Of a stretch of 64,000 nt of DNA, positions 52,001-61,188 are shown in pieces. The notes under the pieces are model-generated. The model made no database searches. It was not told the origin of the DNA and worked only from the letters and a program-made list of their open reading frames with translations. The stretch's first letter is position 1; each line of letters starts with the position of its first letter. Source of the stretch: Pelagibacteraceae bacterium AG-325-C10 (lineage in GTDB: Bacteria > Pseudomonadota > Alphaproteobacteria > Pelagibacterales > Pelagibacteraceae); assembly GCA_003282975.1 (NCBI GenBank), contig QBYD01000001.1, forward strand, positions 62,001 to 126,000. The letters are read 5' to 3'. Made by a program: the position numbers and the translations under genes.

Positions 52001-53209
52001 ATGAGATACGTTGCTTACGGCGATCCAAGTTTACCAAGCAGTGATTTGTTGATAAAGATTAAATCTGGAAGTGCATCTTTAGGAGTTCAATCTGAACCAC
52101 GTTATGATTATAGTAGACTTGGTGAAACTTGGTCCCAACCTAGAATAATTAGAATGCCTAACCAAGGTGCTGGTGACAGTAATATCGAAGATGATATTTA
52201 TGTAGCAATACTAGGTGGTGGATATGGTGCTCAAAATCCCGAAATAGGATCTGGTTTATTTATTTTAAATCTGGAAGTTGAACCTACTACTGGCTTGTAT
52301 GGAACAGTTGAAAAATATATTGATATTGAAGATATAAATGGAAATGGAATTACAAATTCTACACCAGCTCTTCCAACAGTTATTACATCTGATGAGATTT
52401 CAGCTAATTATACAGGAGCCTTAGTTTATTTAAATGATTTTGAGGGTAAAGTAACAAAATTTAATTTAACCAACATGTCAACTGATCAAGATGGTAACTC
52501 GATAGCATTATACGATAACACCACTTTGTTTAGTGCAGAGTCCACAAATATTAACGGTAGATACATGTATCATTCAATGGATGCAGGTAGATTAAAAGGC
52601 TCAAATAATTTTTGGATGTATATGGGTACTGGTGACTATGAAAGACTTACTGCAAAAGAGGCAAGTCCAACCGATCCAGAATTTGATAACTTGCTAATTG
52701 GAATAAGAGATAAAGATTTTCCTTATTATAAAAATGTTGCAACTGTTCAACTAGCAGATAATCTAGACGATTGTAGTGATACAACAACTGATGACACTGG
52801 CATTCTATGCCCAAGCTCTTCTCAAAGAGGTTGGGTAATTCACTTAAGTAATGCAGAAAAGGTTACTGCCGAACCTACTCTTAATAAAGGAAGAGTTTTA
52901 TTTCCAATATTTCAACCAACTCAAAGTGTAAATACTTGCACAACTGGAAAAGCTTTAATCTGTAATGTAGATGCAAAATGTGGAACTCCAAAAAATACTG
53001 AAATAGGTAGCGCCAATGACTTAGATTGTCTAGAAGTTGGAACAGGAGTGCTATCGAAAATCGTTGTATTTGGTAATAAATTATTTGCAAATATAGCAGG
53101 TGAAGCAAATGTGGGTTCCAGCCAACCTGGTAAAACAGATCTTGTTTCAATTAATGCTGCTTCAACAATAATAGAAAGCTTTAGGAGCAGCTGGAGAGAA
53201 AATTTTTAG
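49040..53209 (+). CDS. pilY1: PilY1-type pilus tip adhesin with insertion in vWA domain
   Basis: About 1389 residues from ATG 49040, which follows the previous stop by 4 bases and gives a clean signal peptide (residues 1-24). A vWA domain begins ANVLILLDKSGSMS (MIDAS D-x-S-x-S, 44-48), is interrupted by about 285 residues with propeller-like repeats (55-340), and resumes at about 345 (VNKTRMTGAVEAIQ, VIVIGDGAFTDN). The C-terminal half (about 690-1330) is the PilC/PilY1 beta-propeller (KEMIYVGGNDGMLHAFNSED) with a Ca-site-like DYDNDCN. PilY1 acts as tip adhesin, mechanosensor and antagonist of retraction. No sortase or anchor motif is visible. Confidence 0.9.
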   Translation: MIKIFFLFKVIICFLILQNHVLSKGLPPGTGSNDIPANVLILLDKSGSMSTSISTGGIRLPQAIAVDSSDSASYVGMTSSIKKLNYTNSAGNMEVDDNWSFAGTGGCAMGDIRELRLHNNKLYVIDLNKDKLFRIDINTTNCDWSVSISNPDSMDIKNNILYALGDEMLVYDLSSATPSQINCSYSGNLKDDGKNAQSLAIDSSGSNLYLHRNSNLKRYEIDGSSCPSTSRTSDISTSISTVHSFIFEPGSDTVVYIPKYMDRFYKVTLNASKNGMASKIEANASYIGSGVSTVSPNKINVDYPYAIDIDSTNNRIHFVSRGHAKSTVHVIDFNLQFIKESGAGVNKTRMTGAVEAIQSIVTDSSLTSHVDFGFGVWSESGANFTGWSGDITNGTAIPCHSKNCLKVRVHRQGAAKINTVAPTIAADGWATYSKSFADLAEKYYLHSTLSPIDDNLDCQNSHVIVIGDGAFTDNITAAKSIISNLNLVHEIKTHVVAYGGGIGSSALLKFDEFADAGGTDDVIIADTPNSLKTQLRAKISQIIVNNFAFTAPSIPPSKNETSSAVYQSSFKHSSNQAWRGQLIRTTIDANGNLDLSHPDNWDAQEELPDPDDRKIWSVIPGTDYRTDHNNFVEANASEIADSLRSFNYEVQDFHSVTGTPTSTRRCAGTAPGVADGNDDDVIGLINFLRGEDYFDYDNDCNLTEARKDGQGNKIYLGDFYHSELLVVGAPDANTAYTNKSQEAYWRSIKGYGAWAKSPTLANRKEMIYVGGNDGMLHAFNSEDGKEEWAFIPPLLMGNLPTMVDKALNKSTGGGSNAIYGVDGSPIVHDMFFDGPNDSGPVWHTILMVPYGRGGKGFSILDVTNPDDPIHLQSVFNDSVTKNVYIIDSSGVRPPLPYVGHDYAINQLKESIQVTQNYSADPQVGSEVCNSTGNDQCYESNVWTLETNPKIPGMIKTDFEVFKDGSIYDNFNINYNGSGDVVFTFGDNMRYVAYGDPSLPSSDLLIKIKSGSASLGVQSEPRYDYSRLGETWSQPRIIRMPNQGAGDSNIEDDIYVAILGGGYGAQNPEIGSGLFILNLEVEPTTGLYGTVEKYIDIEDINGNGITNSTPALPTVITSDEISANYTGALVYLNDFEGKVTKFNLTNMSTDQDGNSIALYDNTTLFSAESTNINGRYMYHSMDAGRLKGSNNFWMYMGTGDYERLTAKEASPTDPEFDNLLIGIRDKDFPYYKNVATVQLADNLDDCSDTTTDDTGILCPSSSQRGWVIHLSNAEKVTAEPTLNKGRVLFPIFQPTQSVNTCTTGKALICNVDAKCGTPKNTEIGSANDLDCLEVGTGVLSKIVVFGNKLFANIAGEANVGSSQPGKTDLVSINAASTIIESFRSSWRENF

Positions 53210-53330
53210 TACAAAATAAATTTAGAAAAAGCTATCAAGCTAAACTCATTTTAGGTTTAAATTAACACTATATACAAAAATAATAATTTTTAATAGACTA
53301 TTTCTTAACTTATAATTTGTTTTAAATTTT

Positions 53331-56300
53331 ATGAAATCAATATTTATAAAAATTATATCTCTGTTATTTTTTTTTTCTTTTGGAGTAAATGTTGCGCAGG
53401 CTATAACATTCAAAAATTATGATGAATTAAACAATTGTGTAGACTTTTATAATACATTTTCTCAATATAAAAAAAATCTTCAAAAATGTTTTGAGGAAAA
53501 AGACATCAAAATTAATAAAGACAGTTTAAAATTAATAAAAAAAGATTACGGATTAATTGAAAACATCATTGATCTTAATTTGCCTGAAGAAAAAATTATA
53601 AAAAAACCAAAAAAAAGAAAACTATCTGAAATTTTAAACAATATTTTTAAACCTGACTTGGAAAAAATAGAACAAAAAGAGAGTATCTTTAATAAACCAT
53701 ATCAATCGGTGGGAGTAGACGAAAGTAATAAATTTACACTAAACGATAAAGATTTTAAAAAATTGAATGATCATATTAGAAATAATCCAGAGAATATTTT
53801 TTCAATTACAGAAGATATAAATATCTTAACTTATAAAAATAATTATTTGTCTGAATTTAAAAGACAAGAGGTTTTACTAAATGTTTATAATTCATTTGAT
53901 GTCACGGTATTGGCCTCTAAAGTTCCTCCCACAGAAGCGACAGCTTTTGGGGGTGCAGGAGGTATAGCGGCTGTTGCTGCTGTAGCTGCTGCTGCCGGTG
54001 GTGGCGGTGGAGGAGGCGGTAGCTCTGCACCTACTCTATCTTTTGCAATTTCATCTACATCAGTTGGTGAATGTGATTCGGATGTAACTATAACTGCTAA
54101 CCTTACAGCAGCACATAGTTCAGATGTAACTATTATCTATACTGTCGGCGGTACTGCAACAAAAGATACTGATTATACTATTTCTACAACAACATCTACG
54201 CTTGTTGCTGGATCAACTTCTGTATCGATTACTATAAGCCCTACTAACGATACAACAGTAGAAACATCTGAAACAGTAACTTTAGCTGCAAACGTATCTG
54301 GAGTTTCAACAACTGGAAATACATCTTCTACAATTACTATACATGATTATGTTTTAAAATGTAATGCTACTGCTTTTTCAGAAGGAACTACTAGTGAACA
54401 AAATACTATTAAAAATAGATCATCATGGGCTGCGGTTGATCAATCTTCCAATAACGTTCATCCTTATGAACTATTTAATTTACATAAAGTTCATTCGTTT
54501 AAATCTGGCGCAACAACTTTAACTGGAAATAGCCAAACAATTTATATTATGGACAACCAGATGGATAATGATCACGACTCATTTGATGGCAAGACTGTTA
54601 CAATGTTAGATTCGCCTGCTGTAAGTACTACAGAAGCTAATCATGGAACCCATGTAGCTAGTATTGCTGCAGGAATTGTGGCTGGTACTACACATGGGGT
54701 AGCTCCAGATGCAAGTCTGGTATTTTCAACTTTTGATGATAACGGAACTGCACAAGCCACAGATATAGATACTGCTAGGACCACTCATGATGCTATAGCA
54801 ATGAATAATAGTTGGGGATATCAGCAAGGTTGTGTTGGAGATGTATGCACAAGTTCGCTTGAATGGTCTGAAGTAGTATCAACTGCTAATTCTAATGGAA
54901 GAAGTATTAGAGAAGAGTTGAATAATGCTTCTCAACATGTATTTGGGTCACATACTTCAACTTATTTAACTGCGTTAGATAATTTTCAAAATAATGGTGT
55001 TATCGTATGGGCAAATGGGAATTTTCCAAATGATACTGATGCAAGTGCCATGGCTTCTCTACCTGCTTACTTTAATGGAACAGATGACTCTTTAGATCTT
55101 TCTGATGCTTGGCTTACAGTTATGTATGCAGAATTTACTGGTACATCTTTATCGGGTGCTTCAACATCAGATTTTACAAGAAGAGGTAATCCATGTGAAT
55201 CTGCCAAAGAATGGTGCTTAGTTGTCGATGATAGAGAAATTGGAGCTGCAGGATTTATCAACGGAAGCGGAACAAGTATTTATAATACTTTGCAGGGATC
55301 CTCAATGGGAGCGCCTCAAGTTTCAGGTATGATCGCTTTACTTGGTCAAGCATTTCCAAATCACAATCCTGAACAATTAACAGATAGACTTTTAGCATCT
55401 GCAAATAATTTATGGTTTACGCCCAGTGGTGTAACAACTTTTACAACCCATGGGGCTTCAATAAAGCATGGATATAATGATGAATGGGGACATGGAGTGC
55501 CAGATTTATATGCTGCTTTATCTCCTATTACTTCAAGCTCAAATCCAGGGTCTTTTGGTTTTGGATCTCCATCAGGTGGTGGGGGTAGTGGTGGTGGTGG
55601 TGGTGGATCTGTTCCTTTTTCACAAATTACTAAATTAGCAGTTTCTGCGACTGGCATGAAAGTTTCAAGTTCTCTTGGTGATGGAATTATGAACGGATTA
55701 AAAGGTAAAACAGCTTATGCGTATGATGCTTTAAATGGTGGATTTAAATATGATGTAAATGAATTTATTAATTACGATGCATTAACTGAACAAAAGATTG
55801 AACACACCTTAGATCAAGAAATAAGTTTTTTAAAAAATTTTAAGTTTAGTAAGAATAAAACTGCTAAAGATTTTGATGTTTATGCTGGAGAATTCATTAA
55901 TTTCAGAGATAAATATAATAGAGGTCTAAGTCTTACTTTAGATCAACCTAATATAGCTCTTCAAAATTTTAATCTTTATAATAATAATGATTATAAAAAT
56001 CCATTTACATCAGAAAATAAAGGAGTTGGATTTAATAATAAGTTCTACTTTTTTGGAAATAACGTTTTACTTGGATACAATAATTCTAAATTTAATCCTT
56101 TAACTAGTGTTAATGAAAACCTTGTTGTACCGATGGAAACATTGGCACTGTCAGTTAATTTAGATAATGATAATTTTGATTTACTATCTTTTACAACTGG
56201 ACTTATAAAAGAAGAAAATACTTTTCTACTATCAGAAGGATCTGGTGCCTTTAATCTAAATGATCAAGATAATTTATCAAACTTTTATGGATTTAACTTT

Positions 56301-56741
56301 TCAAAAAATTTAAATAATTTTGGTAATATTTACTTTAGTTCTATGTTTGGAAATTCAAGATTAGATAACATTAAAAATTCACTAATAGTTGATACGTCAA
56401 ATGTCCTATCATCTAGTTTTGAGGTTAATTATGAGCTTAAAAATCTATTTAGTAATGATCAATTAAATATCTCTTTATCTCAGCCGAATAGAGTGGAGCA
56501 AGGTGATATGACATTTAGATTTATGGGGTTAGCAGATAAAAATGGTGTCCTACCCTATCAAGATCACAAAGTAAGCTTATCTCCATCAGGTAGACAAAAA
56601 GATTTAACGCTAAGTTATTATAAAAATCACTCTAAAAATTTAAAAACTGGGATAAAAGCAGTTTTAACTGATGATTTAGGGCATGTTAAAAATAATAGTT
56701 TAGATACAAATTTATTATTATCTGCTTCTTATAATTTTTAA
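53331..56741 (+). CDS. Subtilisin-like (S8) serine protease autotransporter
   Basis: 1136 residues: signal peptide 1-24 (AQA|ITF), a unique Lys-rich N-terminal region to about 200, an Ala/Gly linker (205-232), a Calx-beta-like domain (234-340), and a subtilase domain with Asp408, His438 (NHGTHVAS), oxyanion Asn region NNSWGY and Ser658 (GSSMGAPQ). A Gly/Ser hinge (749-760) leads to a C-terminal autotransporter beta-barrel (about 860-1136) ending in ASYNF. The catalytic triad is complete. It probably cleaves proteins at the cell surface or releases itself or PilY1-type adhesins. A promoter-sized 121-base gap separates it from pilY1. Confidence 0.88.
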   Translation: MKSIFIKIISLLFFFSFGVNVAQAITFKNYDELNNCVDFYNTFSQYKKNLQKCFEEKDIKINKDSLKLIKKDYGLIENIIDLNLPEEKIIKKPKKRKLSEILNNIFKPDLEKIEQKESIFNKPYQSVGVDESNKFTLNDKDFKKLNDHIRNNPENIFSITEDINILTYKNNYLSEFKRQEVLLNVYNSFDVTVLASKVPPTEATAFGGAGGIAAVAAVAAAAGGGGGGGGSSAPTLSFAISSTSVGECDSDVTITANLTAAHSSDVTIIYTVGGTATKDTDYTISTTTSTLVAGSTSVSITISPTNDTTVETSETVTLAANVSGVSTTGNTSSTITIHDYVLKCNATAFSEGTTSEQNTIKNRSSWAAVDQSSNNVHPYELFNLHKVHSFKSGATTLTGNSQTIYIMDNQMDNDHDSFDGKTVTMLDSPAVSTTEANHGTHVASIAAGIVAGTTHGVAPDASLVFSTFDDNGTAQATDIDTARTTHDAIAMNNSWGYQQGCVGDVCTSSLEWSEVVSTANSNGRSIREELNNASQHVFGSHTSTYLTALDNFQNNGVIVWANGNFPNDTDASAMASLPAYFNGTDDSLDLSDAWLTVMYAEFTGTSLSGASTSDFTRRGNPCESAKEWCLVVDDREIGAAGFINGSGTSIYNTLQGSSMGAPQVSGMIALLGQAFPNHNPEQLTDRLLASANNLWFTPSGVTTFTTHGASIKHGYNDEWGHGVPDLYAALSPITSSSNPGSFGFGSPSGGGGSGGGGGGSVPFSQITKLAVSATGMKVSSSLGDGIMNGLKGKTAYAYDALNGGFKYDVNEFINYDALTEQKIEHTLDQEISFLKNFKFSKNKTAKDFDVYAGEFINFRDKYNRGLSLTLDQPNIALQNFNLYNNNDYKNPFTSENKGVGFNNKFYFFGNNVLLGYNNSKFNPLTSVNENLVVPMETLALSVNLDNDNFDLLSFTTGLIKEENTFLLSEGSGAFNLNDQDNLSNFYGFNFSKNLNNFGNIYFSSMFGNSRLDNIKNSLIVDTSNVLSSSFEVNYELKNLFSNDQLNISLSQPNRVEQGDMTFRFMGLADKNGVLPYQDHKVSLSPSGRQKDLTLSYYKNHSKNLKTGIKAVLTDDLGHVKNNSLDTNLLLSASYNF

Positions 56742-56945
56742 TTATTTGAAGATTTTAAAGAAGAAATAAATAATCCATAAAAACATTGTTGTCATTGTTA
56801 CAAATATTAAAGCAAGACCAACTAAAGTATCTTGACCAACTTTTTTTCTCCATTTTTTTGGAAAAAAATTTAAAGAATAAGCATAAATAATTATAAAAAC
56901 ATTAAGGGCTGAGATAACAATGCTTAAAAATAATAACTGATCCAT
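56742..56945 (-). CDS. Small two-helix membrane protein
   Basis: 67 residues from ATG 56945 with two hydrophobic segments (about residues 5-25 and 42-63) and a basic loop FFPKKWRKKVGQ between them. An upstream TTG (56969) is in frame but overlaps the phosphatase gene; the ATG starts 8 bases after the phosphatase stop. It is the last gene of the pilD-phosphatase transcript and abuts the end of the protease gene. No family is recognised. A role with the CHASE2 phosphatase is only suggested by position. Confidence 0.55.
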   Translation of the reverse strand: MDQLLFLSIVISALNVFIIIYAYSLNFFPKKWRKKVGQDTLVGLALIFVTMTTMFLWIIYFFFKIFK

Positions 56946-56952
56946 ATTTGGT

Positions 56953-58956
56953 TTATAATTTAATTCCAAGAGCAGTTATATCATCTCTTAAATTATACCC
57001 TTTTTCAGTTAATATTTTAGTTGCATGGTTGATAATTGTTTCAGGTGAAGTTGTATTCAATTTTTTTATTTCTTTTTCAAGTCCCTCTACCTCTAATTCT
57101 TTACCTTCATCAATATAACCTTCTGTAACTCCATCTGTATAAATTAAAATAGTTTTATTTGATATATTCATGGTAGTAGTTTTAAAAAAACTTTCATCTT
57201 TAACAGACATTAAACCAGATGGAGGAAGAGTAGATTTTATATATTCAAAATTAAAATTTTCATCTAAAACCATCATTGGCTCATGACCCATATTAATAAA
57301 TTCCATCTCTTTTTTCTCAATATTTACTCTTCCTAAAATGGCTGTAATAAACATAGACTGGTAAGATGAGTCTTTTACTTGGTTATTTATATACAATGCT
57401 GTCTTAGCAACTGAAGAATTCATTTTTGCAAGTGATCTGAAAACAGCTGCAGCATTTGCCATTAATATTCCAGCTTTAATTCCCTTTCCTGTTACATCAC
57501 CCAAAATAAAATAAATTTCATTATCGTTTATTTGATAATAATCAAAATAATCACCAGACACATCTTTTGCAGGCGTATTTTTTGCAAAAATATATTGTTC
57601 AATTTTTTTATTTTTTGGAAATAATTTTTTTTGAACTTCTCCTGCTATTTCTCTTTCTTTTTTTAAAATAGATTGTTTTTTGTCATTTTCTATTGCAATA
57701 ATATTTTCATCTAAATATCTAAAATATAAAGAAGTCATAAAAACAACTGTAGCTGTAATTGTTGAAAATAAAGAATCTAAATAAAAATTAAATTGATAAA
57801 TAATTATACTTATTAAATTAATAAAAACTATTGATCCAATAAAAAATATAATACTGAACTTTGGTTTTATCTTTATTGGTATAAAAACTAAAAAAACAAT
57901 CAATAAAATAAAGATTATGTTTTCACTTACTTGAGTATAAAAATTTTTAATAATGCTCTCATTATTTAAAATATTATCAATAATATGGGCATGTATTTGC
58001 ACACCTGGAACTACTTTTCCATTTGCTGTTTTAACTATATCAAAAAGTGCTTGAGCAGAAGAACCTATTAAAATTATATTGTTTTCAATTCTTTTTTTAT
58101 CAAAATCATTATTAATTACGTCTATTGCTGGAATATAATTTTCTTTATTAAAATCTCTGAATTTAATATTAATTACTCCATTTTGATCACTTATAATGTC
58201 ATTTTTTCTGGTTTTAATTAATTCAATTCCATAATTACCTGTTTGAACTAATAAATTCTTTTGATTTGTGGCAATTCTAATTGTTTCCAGAGCAATCGAA
58301 GGCCATATTAAATTATCAATATTATATAAAACAGGAATTTTTCTTATGATACCATCAATGCTTGGTATCAGTGAAATAGAACCAATTCCGCTAGCTGCAT
58401 TATTTATTTGCTCTAATGAGGTGATCTTATTTTTATATTTATAAACATAATTTCTTGGATCATTTCCTCTTGTAATAACTGTGAGTTTTGGCTTTGAATT
58501 ATTCTTAATATAACTATCGTTTGGCTCTCCAAGTATAGGTAAAATAACTTTTGATTGTTCAAGACTTTCAATAAAAATTTGATTTGTATCAGCTACCTCT
58601 ACATTTATTAATTCATCCGTTTGTTTTTGAAGTTGAGAAAGTAAGTCTTTTGGATTTTGTTTATCTTGTTCACTAAAAACAATATCAAATGCTATGGCAG
58701 ATGGATTATATTGGTTTAAATTATCTAAAATTTTAGAATAAATATCTCTACGCCATGGAAATTGACCAATTTTAGCAATACTTTTTTCATCAATATCCAC
58801 AATTGTTATATTTGTAACTTCACCTCTATTAAAAAATTTTTGATAAAGGTCATAATTGATTAAAGAAATTTTTTGTATTGATTGAGGATTAATAACTTTT
58901 AAAGTTATAAAAAAAATTAATAAAATACCTAAAAAAATTATCTTTTTATTTTTCAT
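56953..58956 (-). CDS. CHASE2-sensor SpoIIE-type phosphatase
   Basis: 667 residues: N-terminal membrane helix (5-20), periplasmic CHASE2 sensor (about 30-330, with DIDEKSIAKIGQFPWRRDIY, AIAFDIVFSE and LIGSSAQALFDIV), three membrane helices (about 340-425), a short coiled coil, then a SpoIIE phosphatase (about 455-667). Metal ligands are in VSGDYFDYY, GDVTGKG, NMGHEP, YTDGVTEG and RDDITALG; all are intact. It should dephosphorylate a STAS protein such as that at 36677-36976 in response to an extracytoplasmic signal. It overlaps pilD by 4 bases, tying the sensor to pilus biogenesis. Confidence 0.9.
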   Translation of the reverse strand: MKNKKIIFLGILLIFFITLKVINPQSIQKISLINYDLYQKFFNRGEVTNITIVDIDEKSIAKIGQFPWRRDIYSKILDNLNQYNPSAIAFDIVFSEQDKQNPKDLLSQLQKQTDELINVEVADTNQIFIESLEQSKVILPILGEPNDSYIKNNSKPKLTVITRGNDPRNYVYKYKNKITSLEQINNAASGIGSISLIPSIDGIIRKIPVLYNIDNLIWPSIALETIRIATNQKNLLVQTGNYGIELIKTRKNDIISDQNGVINIKFRDFNKENYIPAIDVINNDFDKKRIENNIILIGSSAQALFDIVKTANGKVVPGVQIHAHIIDNILNNESIIKNFYTQVSENIIFILLIVFLVFIPIKIKPKFSIIFFIGSIVFINLISIIIYQFNFYLDSLFSTITATVVFMTSLYFRYLDENIIAIENDKKQSILKKEREIAGEVQKKLFPKNKKIEQYIFAKNTPAKDVSGDYFDYYQINDNEIYFILGDVTGKGIKAGILMANAAAVFRSLAKMNSSVAKTALYINNQVKDSSYQSMFITAILGRVNIEKKEMEFINMGHEPMMVLDENFNFEYIKSTLPPSGLMSVKDESFFKTTTMNISNKTILIYTDGVTEGYIDEGKELEVEGLEKEIKKLNTTSPETIINHATKILTEKGYNLRDDITALGIKL

Positions 58957-59717
58957 CCAAATAATAAATTTTTATATTGTTCTATAAAGATTATATATAA
59001 AATGCACCCTATAATAATAAAAGGACCAAATGGAATTTCTGATGAAAATTTTTTACTTTTATTAATTAAACTAGGCAAAACAGAGATTAGTGCTACTATT
59101 GAAGAACTAAATATTACAAATGGTATCGCAATCCAACCAAACCAAAAACCGATTGCAGATAATAATTTTGCATCTCCTAATCCCATCCCCTCTTTATTTC
59201 TTAAAATTTTATAAGAAAAGATAATTGCCCAAATAATTCCATATCCAAATACTCCACCAATTAAAGAATTAATATAATGTGGAAAAAGTTCATTTAAATT
59301 TGGATCAAAAGATTTGATAAAACCTAAAAACATTAAAGGATAAGTTAGACTATTTGGAATGATATAATGTTTTAAATCAATAAAAAAAATTATTACAAAA
59401 GTTAATGCCAAAATTATAAACCATAGTGTTGTAAAAGTTATTCCATAAAAAAAGTAAATCGCTCCAAAAGATATAATGCTTAGAAGTTCAACAATTAGAT
59501 ATTGTATTGATATTTTTTTTTTACAATTCCTACATTTTCCTCGAATAAATAGATAAGAAAAAATTGGTATATTATCATACCAAGAGATTTTTATTTCACA
59601 CTTAGGGCAATATGATCTTCCAGCAACCACTCCTCTTTCCTGTGGAATTCTATAAATACAAACGTTAGCAAAACTTCCCCACAATCCTCCCATTACTATG
59701 ATGAAAATAAAATCCAC
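58953..59717 (-). CDS. pilD: Prepilin peptidase/N-methylase PilD
   Basis: A 254-residue polytopic membrane enzyme. The N-terminal domain has WGSFANVCIYRIP and the zinc-binding Cys pairs CPKCEIKISWYDNIP...CRNCKKKI typical of bifunctional peptidase/methyltransferases. The catalytic aspartates are in FFIDLKHYIIPN (first Asp) and GMGLGDAKLLSAIG (second Asp, GxGD). It cleaves prepilin leaders before Phe/Thr/Val and methylates the new N-terminus. It is the only such enzyme here and would process PilA, PilE, FimT, PilV, PilW and PilX. Confidence 0.93.
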   Translation of the reverse strand: MDFIFIIVMGGLWGSFANVCIYRIPQERGVVAGRSYCPKCEIKISWYDNIPIFSYLFIRGKCRNCKKKISIQYLIVELLSIISFGAIYFFYGITFTTLWFIILALTFVIIFFIDLKHYIIPNSLTYPLMFLGFIKSFDPNLNELFPHYINSLIGGVFGYGIIWAIIFSYKILRNKEGMGLGDAKLLSAIGFWFGWIAIPFVIFSSSIVALISVLPSLINKSKKFSSEIPFGPFIIIGCILYIIFIEQYKNLLFG

Positions 59718-59893
59718 TGAAGAAATAATATTATTTAAATTTTAAATTGGCCCGCTATTTCAATGAAACCATTAAATAGTATTTGAACTACAACAACTGC
59801 GTCGTGTAAATGAACAACCAAATTTGGCGTATATAATATGATTTCCATATTTGATAAATTTACCAAAAACAGGTTAAAATACTAGCGAATAAA

Positions 59894-61186
59894 ATGCTCT
59901 TTTTTAAAACAAAAAAACCCATTCTTAATGAAACAAGAAATGAAGCTCAAGATAACGTTGATTTACAAATTATAAATAAAATGAATCAAGAGTTTGCAAT
60001 ATCTCTTGATTTAAAAGAAACCTTAAATACTGCACTTAAGATAATTATTACGAGATTAAATGCACAAGCAGCCAATATTTTTTTAATTAATAATAAAACT
60101 AAAAAATTTGAATGTATTGCTTCTTTGAATCAAGATTATTTAGATGAATATCAACTTGATTTAAAAGATGGTGTCATGGGTAAAGCAGTAGAGCTTAGAA
60201 AATGTATCAGAGTTGGAGATGTAAGAAAAGACGTAAGAGAAATTGCTGAGTTTTATTTTGACCTAGATAATAAAACAAATTTTACAACTTTTTCTGTATT
60301 ATGTTCACCATTGATTGCTGCAAACGAATGTATTGGTGTAATTCATTGTTTAAATAAAAAAACAAATGATAAGTTATTTATTGAAGATGATCGTAAACTC
60401 TTAGAGTTATTATCAACGCCTGCTGCTTTAGCAATCAGAAATGCAAAAATGGCAAAAGATATGGTTGAGCAAAATAAATTGCAAAAAGAAATTGAGATTG
60501 TTGGTGAAATCCAAAAATCTCTTTTATCTTCAAACCAAAAAGAATCCTTTCCATTAGCTGGAATAAATATACCTGCAAAAATTGTGTCTGGAGATTTTTA
60601 TAATTTTAATGACTTGGGTGATGGGAGATATGGGTTTGGTGTAGCAGATGTATCTGGCAAAGGAATAAAATCTTCATTATTAATGTCGAAAGCTTCAAGT
60701 TTATATAGCTGCTTAAGTAAAACTAATTTTTCACCGGGAAACTTACTCACTCAATTGAATAATGAGATATGTGAAACAATTTCAAGAGGCATGTTTGTAA
60801 CTATGTTAATTGGAATTTATGATAGTAATTCAAACGAATTATTACTAGCTAATGCTGGACACGAACCTCCAATTATAATGGATAAAAATAATAATTTTTC
60901 AAATTTTGAAGAGGCGGGACCGCCTTTAGGAATTGTAAAAAAAACTGAATATAAAGAATATAAATTAAATTTTGAAAAGAGCTCAATGTATATTTTTACT
61001 GACGGTATTACAGAAATAAAGAATCCCGAAGGTAATGAATTGGGATCACAAGGATTTCAAAACTATATTATTAGATTTAAAGACAAACCAAACAATGAAA
61101 GATTAAAATTAATAATTGATAAAGTTTTAGAGTCAAAATATGTCCAAAAAGATGATTTAACAATTGTTGCTTTAGATTCTAAATAA
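59894..61186 (+). CDS. GAF-sensor SpoIIE-type phosphatase
   Basis: A 430-residue cytosolic protein without membrane helices: GAF domain (about residues 30-190, FSVLCSPLIAANECIGVIHC), a coiled linker MVEQNKLQKEIEIVGEIQKS, then a SpoIIE phosphatase (about 218-430). Metal-site motifs are VSGDFYNF, ADVSGKG, NAGHEPP, FTDGITEI and QKDDLTIVAL. The first motif has Asn where the other two phosphatases have Asp (GDFYD/GDYFD), which may change activity. It would give an intracellular input to the STAS/HATPase switch. It is divergent from pilD and convergent with dadA. Confidence 0.88.
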   Translation: MLFFKTKKPILNETRNEAQDNVDLQIINKMNQEFAISLDLKETLNTALKIIITRLNAQAANIFLINNKTKKFECIASLNQDYLDEYQLDLKDGVMGKAVELRKCIRVGDVRKDVREIAEFYFDLDNKTNFTTFSVLCSPLIAANECIGVIHCLNKKTNDKLFIEDDRKLLELLSTPAALAIRNAKMAKDMVEQNKLQKEIEIVGEIQKSLLSSNQKESFPLAGINIPAKIVSGDFYNFNDLGDGRYGFGVADVSGKGIKSSLLMSKASSLYSCLSKTNFSPGNLLTQLNNEICETISRGMFVTMLIGIYDSNSNELLLANAGHEPPIIMDKNNNFSNFEEAGPPLGIVKKTEYKEYKLNFEKSSMYIFTDGITEIKNPEGNELGSQGFQNYIIRFKDKPNNERLKLIIDKVLESKYVQKDDLTIVALDSK

Positions 61187-61188
61187 TT

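Noticed and set aside
53248-53261. 14-base string CTCATTTTAGGTTT that also occurs inverted near 28959-28972, with a similar GCTCATTTTGGGCT near 35250
   Set aside because: Repeats of this length are expected several times by chance in 64 kb of AT-rich sequence; positions near surface genes are suggestive but not enough.
53940-54035. Locally G+C-rich stretch suggestive of foreign DNA
   Set aside because: It simply encodes the Ala/Gly linker of the protease autotransporter.
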